Below are positions 49,960 through 60,600 of a DNA stretch of 64,000 nt, in pieces (the first letter of the stretch is position 1; each line of letters starts with the position of its first letter). The notes under the pieces are model-generated. The model was given only the letters and a program-made list of their open reading frames with translations, made no database searches and was not told the origin of the DNA. This stretch comes from Solea solea. Its lineage: Eukaryota; Chordata; Actinopteri; Pleuronectiformes; Soleidae. A program made the translations under genes and the position numbers. The stretch spans positions 4,819,802 through 4,883,801 of the forward strand of contig NC_081138.1 of the NCBI RefSeq assembly GCF_958295425.1. The letters run 5' to 3'.

Positions 49960-51597
49960 GCCGGGGGTGGGGAACCTTCACGTGTCTGTGACAAACAATA
50001 TCTCAATCTCTCATATACACAAATATTAACTTGTGCTGCTTTTCCACTACATGGTCCCGGGACGACTTAACTCGGCACAGCTTTTTTGCTTTTCCATTAG
50101 TGATAATACCTGCTCTGACAGAGTTCCAAGCGAGCTGAGTCGATACTTTACGCGATGTCGTCGGACTGCGTCGTCACTGGAAGAGCGACGTCCGACAGAA
50201 GAATCAAAGCGAACAATGCCGAACTGTAGATCAGTTAAAAAGACTTAAATATCCTGAAAATCTTACAACATTTATGTCTAAAATCTCAATATTTAACAGA
50301 AGAGTCTGGTGTAATTAAATGATTCTAAAGATTCAGAACACTACACGAGTGATGACTCCGCCCACGTTGAGGAGGTACTATAGTAATGGAAAACCAACCA
50401 AACTGTGCTGTGCCGAGGCGAGGAGGTCATGCTGGGACCATGTAGTGGAAAAGAGGCATTGGACTCAAGGTGTTAGAATGTGTCAAAGAATTATGGGTAG
50501 TCATGATTGACCATTTTTGGTGTTTTTGTTAAATTTGGTTTAAGACAGTGGGGGAGCCCATTTTTTAAATCACCTTTTAAGGAACTTTTTAATCAATATC
50601 TAATCAATCACAGTAGGACATTAGTGATATCATTATTGAAGTTTGAGCTGACCTTTCCTTTAATTTCATCAAAACCTTTACAGTAAAATTGCTTGGAACT
50701 TGACAGGAAGACGGGAACAAGAATCCTTTGAAAGGTTCCCATTGAAACTGTGTACATAGACTTTATTGATCCCAAAAACGGGAAATGATTCTGTTACAGC
50801 TGCAGGGTTTGAGGCAACTCAAATATAAGAAATATAAATATGAGTTCAAATATATATAGAAAGAAAAATAGAATATACAATTAGAAGATATAGACAGCTA
50901 TACAAGAAGGTCAGAATAGTATAATGTGGTAAAATGTAAGGGCAGAAAAAAATTGGATTCAACCAGATAAAGAAACAAAATCAATAATGTATTAATATTT
51001 AGTCCCAAACATTCACTTGCACTCACAATTTAACTGTTTAGTTTGATGGAAATGAATTGCACTTAAGTCTACCTGTTACATGAGTGTGGAAAACAGTGCT
51101 GTTGGTCAGAGGAGACGTTGGGCAACATCAACCACGTGATAAAACCCAATCGTCCCTCCTGGCTGTCAGTTCACAGAACACAAAAAAAAGACCCAGTGTT
51201 CCGTCGCAGACAAAACTTCCTGGCGACTGTCAGGGAAAAAAAGGTAGATGCAGAACTGTGTGTGTGTGCACTTTCCAACATGATTGATCGATCATGGAAG
51301 TGGAAAAGGCCAATCTCGAGCATCACCACAGCTGCAGGGACAAATAAATAAAGTTTAAAAAGCAGTCTTGCTTCAGCTCTCTCCAGGCCCCTGCTGCCTG
51401 ACAGACGTCATTTGTCATGTCATCTTTCAGAGGCAGAACTTGTGAAGCTACTGTGCGGCTGCTTGCGCTCGACAGAGTTTAAGTCCTTTGTCTTTGCCTG
51501 AATATCTGAATACGCTGTTCAGTGTAACAAACAATATTCAGGCATTTGGTGAGAGGCTTCGGGACATCAAGATAAACAAATACAACTGAACATAATA
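49960..51597. other. Intergenic region between pir and the FANCB-like exons
   Basis: The genes on either side converge. A MITE D copy fills 50031-50460. Around 50755-50800 is a fish repeat tail with CTTTATTGATCCCAAAAACG. No coding exon is supported in the rest. Confidence 0.6.
50031..50460. mobile_element. MITE family D with long terminal inverted repeats
   Basis: The left end GCTTTTCCACTACATGGTCC is answered by GGACCATGTAGTGGAAAAG at the right, and the similarity continues inward through CTCGGCACAG / CTGTGCCGAG. Target duplication not resolved. It begins about 70 bp after the pir stop, so it lies in or next to the pir 3' UTR. Confidence 0.8.
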
Positions 51598-53065
51598 TTA
51601 TAATCTGTTGTGCCTGCAATGTGAAATCAATTTTACAAACTGTACAGCCAGATAATTCTCCTCCTTTTTAAGGCACACTCTGAAGTTTGCAGCTTCAGAA
51701 TAGTGGCAAGGACTGTTGCCCTGCAGCAAAAAGACGGGAGTTTGCAACTTGGTCCAACCGAGCACCTTTTTGCAGTGTGCGTTGGTTTCCTCCAGGCTCT
51801 CCAGAGTGGATTCAAAAACAAACATTACGTCAGGAGTGCTTCTTTGGTATGTGGTAAATAACGTCCCTCTGGTTCAGTTAGGGATATGCAGTAAATAATC
51901 CAAGAATCTAAGGCTTAGATTCTTGGATTATTTACCGCATGGGCTTAAAACTGGCGGCCCGCGGGCCACATGCGGCCCTCCAAACAATTACATGTGGCCC
52001 GCCCACCACAAAATGAATTAGCTAGCAATATTTCTTATAATAGTAATAAGACATTCGGTTGTAATTATTGCTTTATTAAATATGTTACACTCAACATTAA
52101 ATTACATATATTTAAGATGTTTTAAAGTTATCCTCATCATTATTTGCTAAATTTTCATAAATTTATCATAAATAGGCTTTTATTGTGAAGTATACACAAT
52201 TTTATATCAAAACAAGCTCTTTTACTTTGAAATTCTCATTTCATCATAAATATCTTATGTTGCTCACCCTGCTACGGAACACTTTTATTCTCTAGACCGG
52301 CCCCCTCTTGACCAAACTAGATGCTTATTGACCCCTAGGTCATTTGAGTTTGACACCCCTTAGATTCTAAGGGTAATCTTTAAAAAAAGCCTTTAATATT
52401 GCACGGCTATTGAATCATATCAACAGTAAAAACAAACATCCTTTTGGTTGTTTTATACCTTGTGGTCACGTGACCACTGCAGGCATTTCAGGTCATGAAC
52501 GAAGGAAACAAATGTTTCAATGAATGTTTAGGCATATTCATGTAATATATGGTTTATGTCTGTATGTAACTGACATTTAGTTTTGCACCAGTTTTAAGGG
52601 TTATGTAAGAAAGTTTCTCTGCTCATCTTCTCAACACTACATGCTGCACCTTTGTCCCTGATGAGAGCGATCTCTTTTATCACTTTCTGTCGCGGTGGAA
52701 ATGGAAGGAAACGATCTGCTCGCCTAAAAGATTTCATTCAAGTTCGGTTTAGGCGCAGAACGTGTTAATGACATTAAAAGAATACACATGTCTGACTCAG
52801 GTTAGGTAGTCCAAACCCAGAGTTCAAACCAAAATGGTTGTACTCGTGGCCATTTATACAAAAAGTCCAAGTTTCTACAGTTGGCCACTTAATCTGCAGC
52901 GGTTTTGGTTCTGACTCGTGTCCAGTTAGTTATCTACTCTTCTTGAGAAACCCAGTGTTACTCACAAGTAGTCCACAGGAGGCAGGTAAACGTTGACGTT
53001 GATTTCAAAGGTCTGGTCCAGTACCAGCATCATGCGGTCCAGAATCGGAACACGTACTTGGTCCA
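51598..53065 (-). CDS. fancb: Two 3'-terminal exons resembling the FANCB C-terminus (partial gene)
   Basis: FANCB is the beta-propeller/scaffold subunit of the Fanconi anaemia core ubiquitin-ligase complex. On the minus strand, exon 53065-52966 ends GACTACTT|GTGAGT and exon 51868-51598 begins after AACCAG with A, restoring Leu in phase; the frame then runs 89 codons to a stop. The joined junction reads VYLPPVDYL|GTLFTTYQRS. From memory, human FANCB has VYF...GTLFTWKQRTP near its C-terminus, followed by a similar hydrophobic strand and a Cys-containing helix. FANCB is also a neighbour of VEGFD on human Xp22.2. A hAT-like element sits in the intron between the exons. Upstream exons, which should include large ones, were not found up to 64 kb, so this is either a truncated relic or the tail of a gene with very distant exons. 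Identification is moderate; that these are real exons is likely. Confidence 0.5.
51891..51935. repeat. Perfect 45-bp palindrome beside a FANCB-like exon
   Basis: The 22-bp arms start GTAAATAATCCAAGAATC on the left (51891-51912) and end GATTCTTGGATTATTTAC on the right (51914-51935), with one central G. It lies 22 bp upstream, on the minus strand, of the last FANCB-like exon and directly next to a hAT-like element. Confidence 0.9.
51939..52361. mobile_element. hAT-like MITE family C, intron of the FANCB-like gene
   Basis: The left end CATGGGCTTAAAACTGGCGG is a mutated form of the CAGGGGTGTCAAACT terminus; the right end GAGTTTGACACCCCT is intact. Internal GGCCCGCGGGCC and TGCGGCCCTCCAA blocks are typical of this fish family. 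Partial copies at 25645-25790 and about 59100-59400. Confidence 0.75.
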
Positions 53066-54513
53066 CTTTTATGCAAATGTAAACAAAAACGTACATCCAT
53101 CCACAGTCAGTCTTAAAATAACCATAAACTATTGTTTAACTGTTGCTTACATATTGCACATACAACTAAAATCACTTAACATTTAGCTTAACAGGGGAAA
53201 TTAAATCAGCAGCAATTTTAAAAACACTACTTTTATTGTATGCTCCATGTTAGTCTACCTTTATGTTTTCATTCTCTTATTTATTGTTGGGTTTTGGGTT
53301 ATGTTTCCAAATTTAAATGTTTGTTTTGATGGAGTTGCCCTTGTGTATGAACTGTGCTCTACAAATAAAGCTGCCTTGCTTTATTTATTTATTACTAGTT
53401 TTTCTGTTTCCGCTCAATCGTGGGAGTAAATAACATGCCTCGTCATTTGCACGGTAGTAACTTGTAAAATACAGATTTTAATGTCGTAACTTGTCTCCAC
53501 TTTCCTCGTTAACATTACATGGTTGCAAATCGGATGCCGAAGGTTTCTTGAAGTCATTATGAAGACAATATAACGTACTTTTATACTTTTATAGTTGAAC
53601 ACGTGTGTGTGGATTGTTTGCTGGCAGGAACACAGAATGGTGATAATAAAAACATTAAACTTTTTTATGATAATTACACGTTGGTTTGCAGGTGAGAGAC
53701 TTGCGTGCACGTTATGAACTCCACTCTCATATTTAATCCATTAAGTCTGTTACATGCTGAGTCAAACGGGCCTGGATGAGTGAGGGGGTGGGGTGTCGGT
53801 GGGACACGGGGTGGTGCTGCTGGACTCTAACTTCCCCTCACATGTTACAGAGGTCTGGATCACATTTAAAACACATGTTCAGCGCTCTCTTCCTGGCTGT
53901 GTGCGGTTTGGCAACTCCAGAGAGGACACTGATGGGGATTTAAACGGCCAAGGGAACTGATCACTTGACAGATGGACATTAAAAGAGAGCAAGAAGGAAA
54001 CACTCAGCCAAATAAAGAAGGAGCAGCAGTGGGAGAGAGACACAAGGGCAGCCACCAAGACTGACATCCATGCTTCTCAGCTTTTCACAATTCAGCCAAG
54101 ATCTTCGAGGAAGCGGTTGTGTGGCCTTTCTTGCACTATTTTGGCCTCGTTTTGGACCAAGACCCCAGTGCAATCTGGAGAACTGAAGAGGGAAGTTTCA
54201 CAAATATTCATCAAGTCATTTCAGGAGGTGCAGATCATTTATAGAGGCCTCACAGTTGCAAACTAAATGTTCTAAACGTCCTCAAGAAAATCTTTCATGA
54301 CGTAACTTCCAGCTTCTGGTTGTGCTGTTATTTTACAAGAGAACCTTCGGGTTCTGCATCAAAGCTCCAGCAGTTAAGAGGTGCACTATTTAAAGCCTCT
54401 TTAGCATTCTCCATTTGGCCCACAGTGTCTGGTTGCTGTGACGTCTGGTTCACACACACACTCTCACTCGGACAGTGCAGCTGGATGATCGGGGAGTTTG
54501 TGCTGCAGTGACT

Positions 54514-54544
<31 letters not shown>

Positions 54545-54656
54545 GTCTGAGAGTCAGAGAGGCAGTCGGTTGTAAGCGCTCACTGCCAGCAGTGAAAGAC
54601 GAGGAGTTCCCTCTTCTCTTCTCCGCAGTGGAAAGGCGAGCAGAGCCCCGAGGACG
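53066..54656. other. Region upstream of vegfd, including its presumed 5' UTR
   Basis: No coding exon is confidently seen. On the minus strand the frame of the FANCB-like exon stays open to about 53,130, so that exon could start earlier than given. The stretch from about 54,150 to 54,656 is likely vegfd promoter/5' UTR and contains a (TG)n tract at 54516-54544. Confidence 0.5.
54516..54544. repeat. (TG)n microsatellite in presumed vegfd 5' UTR/promoter
   Basis: About 14 TG units, 113 bases upstream of the vegfd start codon. Confidence 0.9.
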
Positions 54657-57600
54657 ATGAGGATGAGGATGAGGCGGACGCTGTGCAGGCTCTCCTGCTG
54701 GGTGACTTTGTTGATGGAGCTGAGCTGGATCAACGTGGGCCACGGCATGCACAGAGAGGCGGGGAGCAGCGTGAGTATGACACACAAGATCTTTGTCTCT
54801 GCTTCAAATAATTAGTAGGAAACAGTTTTTTTATCGCTGATGTTTAAAGACTGTTAAGGATATTTCTCTGACCAGTGCTGATGCTGATCTTTAGCATTGC
54901 CATTCCATAATAGACAATACAGACACCTGACAAAAAACTGATTAGATAAAAAGTAATTATGAAAACATGAAACAGGTATTCCTTTTGCCTCTCTCTCGTC
55001 TCAAACCAGCCTTGTCGTTCTCCTCTGACGTCACGGCGTATTTCCTCTCTTCTTTCGGACCATTCTCTTTAAACCCTGTAGATGGTTGTGTGTGGAAGAT
55101 CATTGGCCAGATTTCAGGTCAGATCTGGCCAAATGATCCTGTAGTGTGAGGAGTTAACAGATATGATTTTAACGTCATCAGACACATTAGAGTCTTCTCA
55201 ATTTCAAATTGTATTAAACGTGTTTGATATTTATTTGGGGGGGCGTGAGCAGAACCCCGCAATAACCAATGAGAGCGAGTCGACCGGGAAACAGATGTTG
55301 CATACTTTTCTTCAGAACTGTAACTTGTACAAGCCAAGATGATTCCCAGCCATGACTTCATCCCCAGTTTTCTTTTGCGTTTCTCTGCACGAAACATCTC
55401 ACACACACACACAACAGCTATTAACTGACAACGACAACAGCCCGCCTCCATGTCACTTAAAGAGGTGTGAGATCTCAGATGCCTGGAATCTCCTCTGTCA
55501 AGTGTATCGTCTAGCTGTGTCACGATTAAAACGTTGATTTAAATCAGTTGAAAGTCCTCTGGTGTGGGGCAGGCTGTTCCGCTCCCTCAGTCAGGTCTGA
55601 TAGTATTGCTTGACGGAGCCTGTTTTCAGCTTTAACAAGCAGTTGAACAGTTGTACCGTTGCATGTGGATGAGGGTCAGGATTCGCCGTCAACATCCAAC
55701 GTCCGCAAACCTTCCCCTACGTTTACGTCGCCCTTCAGTTCTTCTCTGTTTCCCATTAGCAGGTCTATCCCCTGGTAGACATTTTAACGGGGGGAAACCT
55801 CCCTGTTTTCTCCTCTGTTGTTTCTCCGGTTTAAGTGGAAGCAGGGCCGGCCCGCCTCGCTGCAACACATTGAAGACATCAGGGCACTTACAGTTGTCCA
55901 GAGTAAACAAAGCATTCCGCAGACAAGTGCATGACTGTCCTCTTTGATGTGTCTCCGCCCCGGTGGCAAAACTCCTGTCCATTATCTGGCTTTGGCTGTC
56001 CCTGGCTGAAGAATGAGCCTGCGTGGTGAACTCTGGGAACTTCTCGTGTCTCTCACTCACGCCCTTGGCTCTTTAAAAGTCAATTAAAAAAAAAGAAGTT
56101 AAAAACAAAACAGTAAAAATCGCTCACACGGAACATTATTTTGGATTCACTGCTTTAGTGTGTGTGTGTGTGAAGACTTGCTCGGGCTTGTGCTGCCATC
56201 TTGTGCTGGGGTCTGTGAGTTTAATCAGTCTCATCTTCTAACAGTCACATCACTGACTAATTAACTTCAAATGAAAACAGACTTCTAATCAATTGAACGA
56301 ATGAAAACCTACATTATATATAAAGAAATAATATTGACTTTAATTTGGATTTTTATGTTTGGGCATGTCCCATCTGTAATCATGGACGAAGCAGGGATTA
56401 TAATCTATACTTCAGACAGCCACTAGGGGGAGACAGTAGTACACCTCAGTGCTACAGATAACTTTTCATTCATTTATTCATTCATCTTCTAACCCTGAGT
56501 TAGATTTGTGAACTCTATATTGTTCTATATCCACACAGACACTTTTATTTTGAAATTCTGCCCTCCTGGACCTGACAGCCTTATACCAGATACTTCCTGC
56601 ACTGTAAAAATTATCAACTTGTCTCAACTAAAGTGTCATTTGCTGCCTTCAGAACAAGAGCGATGACAACTTAGCTTTGTTTCAACCAACAAAGTTCATT
56701 TCTATGACATTTAGTTGACATTTCATAACTAATTCTTTCATATCTGAGTTAATTAACCCTCAGTGCTTACGGGGCAGGGATCTGTGCTGCAGGTGCACAC
56801 ATGGTAATTTGCCGTGGGAATAATACACAACTCCTTATATGGACATCCTGGGGGTGTCGGTTTATAGGTCACATATTCAGGCGTTAAAAAATGCAATATG
56901 TGTTCTTGAGTCAAAGTTACGTTTCATTTTATGTCGCATTTTTAGTCGTGATATAAAGTAGCAATAATTGTGCAGAAGTCACAAAATGAGAGCCTTTTTC
57001 TTTCCTTTTTGTTCATAAAAACGATCCAAGTGACCTTTGAACTGTGAAATTTCACAAATTTAAACATTTTGAGCACTTTTTGATCGGGTGTGTTTATATA
57101 GTTTGGTGAAAATGACATTTGTTTTTCATCAGATTGTCTAGGTTGTGCTGAAAAAAGGATATAAGACACTCTATATTGCACTTTCTTATAGCCTCTGTAT
57201 ATACAGTACGTTTTACATAGTAATGGAAATAATGGTTCGAAGGCTTAAATGAATAAGTTGCAGTGACTTACAGAGATTTGATAAGCATTCCCACGTGTGT
57301 GTTCGTGGCGCTCCACTTGTTCGCACTTGACCTCGAGTTCCGTTCCACAGGTGGTCATTACTTGCCGGGAGTTTGCCCGTGTGGATCCTCCTTGCTGCAC
57401 CTCAAGCAGGTGTCCATGGTTACTGTCTTCTTTGTTGTCTCTTTCTCTGACTAAACAGGAGTGGGTCAATAACTGGATTAGAAAGGGAACTGCAGGGGGG
57501 AGCACAGTCAGCGTGTGCATTTGCTTGTATACGTCTTAAATATCGCTGCCTTCATTACCTGCGGTCCATTTCGAGTCATGAATCATCCTCAAACTGTGCG

Positions 57601-60600
57601 TCACTGGACTGTGGGAGAACACACACACACACTCACAAAGGCTCTCAGTTTAAGTGGCCACTCTCTGGCTGTGAGGCGACATTACTGGCCAGGCAGAGCA
57701 TGAGAGCAGAGTGGACTCAGGGCCACTCATTTCAGCGTCACTGACGGCCAGCTGAAGCGTGTTTGAATGAGTCTGGCTGTGCAGATGTGGCCATTTTCAG
57801 TGTGTGTGTGTGTGTCTGAGGAAGAAAGAAAGTCATCCTCCTGTGGCCACTTCCGTGTTCCTCCTTTTTCTTTTCCTCCAAATTGCTTCTGAACGTGGCG
57901 TGAGTGAAATGTGTATAGCATGACATTTGGTTTTATGGTTTCATCTCATCTCATCCAACTGCTACTGCCTCCATTTTCATTTGAAAGCCCCAGGGTTGTG
58001 TTTTAGTCTGTATGAGCAGAAACCCGAATGGTCAATTACCAGTTTTCAGTATTGGTGTGGAACCAGATTACATCACTGAAGACGTATTTCAATAGATAGG
58101 GGGAAAAAAACTGTTTTGGTTCAGTGGGTGAGGTTACAGTCAGAGTTGGGTTCAGGATAAAAAAAAGTCCATATGAATGCTGTTGGCCTGTATTACTGCA
58201 GCCACGCGAGCTAAATCCTGTATAACAGATTCCATCTGCAGGTGTTTATATTTAGGCTGTAGCTCATCTGTGTAAATCCTGTACAAAATACAGGTGTTAC
58301 CAACAGATTACAGCCTCCGCAGACAGATTACAGCCGCCGCGGACTGTAATTCTAAGTACACATTTTGTGCTCCCGGTGGAATTTGTGTGGATTTCATTTA
58401 GACAGATTTATTTCTAAGCTATAAAATCTAAAAGAATCAAAGCTTTCAAGCTGAGACATGAAAAGAAATGGCTCTGATCTGACTGTGTGTTTATATTGGT
58501 ATATGTCTAGTTTCATTATGATTCCCAGCATAAAGGAACTGTATCTAAAATCTGCATCTAAAACAATATAGAGAATAGTTTTTTTCCCCACACAGATGTT
58601 AATTATATATAAGTATTTCTGTCCATGCTGTGTCTTTATGACAAAGAGGAAACAGTTTCATAATTTAAAATTCTGCTAATCCCTAAATATCCACATTAAA
58701 ACATAACTGAATGGTTGCCAATTTTTGGTTGAATTATTTATTCATCTAAACCTGTACGATTAAAATAACAAAGAAATCAAATGTTATCTTACAATATAAA
58801 CAACATTTGCATGTGTTATATTTAGCACACTGGTGTATATAAAAAACCATTATGCTCATATTAATACAAACCTCACGTACATTAAGAAAGAGTAGGAAAA
58901 ACACCTGGACATAGGTTTTCGGACATTTTAATTTGTTAATACACTATTTTAACAGGCACTAAATTTTAAAATAACTGCCAGATATTGAAATTTATTCTGG
59001 AAAAATGGGCAAAAGCACTTAAAACACAGGACATTTTCTGGCCCTTTTATGGTTAAAATGAGCAAAAAAAATTCCAGACGCACATTTTTAGGCTTCTAAG
59101 TGTTAAAGCAAATTTGGCCCTCCAGTCGATTTCATGTGGCCCTTCAAACGATATCGTCATGAGTCATTTTTGTATTTTGTTTTATTATTGGATTCGTTTT
59201 GCATAAATAAATAAGCAATAAATAAATAATTATTGTTGCATATTAAAACAAAGACTTTTATTTTGAAATTCTCCCAATCCAATCCAATTTTTTGAAAAGC
59301 AGAGAATAAATAAAATACATAAATGCTTACATGAGGCATAACAATGTCATATTGTTATATGCTTTAAGCACATGTCGCCCACCTCTACTGAACAGTTGCT
59401 TTTTTCACTACTGACCCACAGGTGTTAAAGGGTTAAAATACTTTGCCATCATGCTGGTTTTTTTGATCACACACACACACAAATTTTATATTAATATTTT
59501 TATTAGACAGCAGTGACATACAGTGTGTTATTCTAAACAAATATAGTCTTTATAGTCTTTAAACTTCAAGAAAACAACAACAAATCCTGAAAATGTATGT
59601 TGATTTTGCACAAAGAGTGCGTTTTCCACTTAAACATTAGTTTCACATCCAAATCAAAGTGTAATTATCGTCTAAATGTGATGAATAATATGTGTAATGT
59701 GACTTCCCGTGTGATCCCTGCAGGTCATGAAGCAGTGGGAGAGAAAGGTGCGCTCGGCCTCCAGCCTGGACGAGCTGCTCAGACTGACGGACTTTCCTGA
59801 CTGGAAGTTGTGGAAGTGTCGTATGAGGCTGCAGCAGCAGCCGGAGACCTTCTCCACTCCACCGTCAGTGGGCTCACACCGCTCCACGCGCTACGCCACC
59901 GAGTCTTACAGCCTGGAAATCCTGAAAGGTTGAAAAAGGTTTTCTGTCGTTTTTGTTTGTGCGGCACCGAGTCTGTTCACGTGTGCTCAGGGTGTTTTAC
60001 GTCTTGCGTGTTTACAGCCATCGATGACGAGTGGCAGCTGACTCAGTGCATGCCGAGGGAAACGTGTGTGGACGTGGCCAAGGAGCTGAACACTGACCCT
60101 TCCATTTTCTTCAAGCCTCCTTGTGTGTCTGTTCACAGGTTTGTTTGACCTGAAACCGCAAACTTCAGGATGAAATGTTGATCTCCAGTAAACTTGAATC
60201 TCATTCAGCATCAAAGACTCTGCATAGATGCTTTAATTTAAGATATTAAAATATCTGTGATTGGATGGGTTGAAGAAGGAACTGTGAGGCTGAGGTGACA
60301 ACAAATTACGAAATTGTTAAAAACAAATTATAACATGATAATTGTGGAGCTCTGAGTGTTGCTGATAAGCATAATTAGTTGCCAATGTAATTCTATTCCT
60401 CCACACACTTAAATCACTTTATATCATATCAGTCCTGCATTTGATTAGATGATTATTTTCTACATAACGATTTAATTTGATATTCTTAAATTAAAAAGAT
60501 TCTCTATAACATACACGTATAATAAACAGTATATTATATGGTATTTTACCTTTACTTAGACTGTTTTTGCTGTTGGAAAAATGCGTCTGTTGTGGGACTA

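Noticed and set aside
55689..56060. 123-codon minus-strand frame in vegfd intron 1
   Set aside because: No recognisable motif, no splice context, and basic low-complexity composition at the end. A TIR-like CAGGGCCGGCCC at about 55847 was noted but has no partner terminus.
57245..57539. Open frames on both strands near 57.3 kb in vegfd intron 1
   Set aside because: Moderately complex translations, but no matching phases, no recognised family, and no link to vegfd or FANCB exons.
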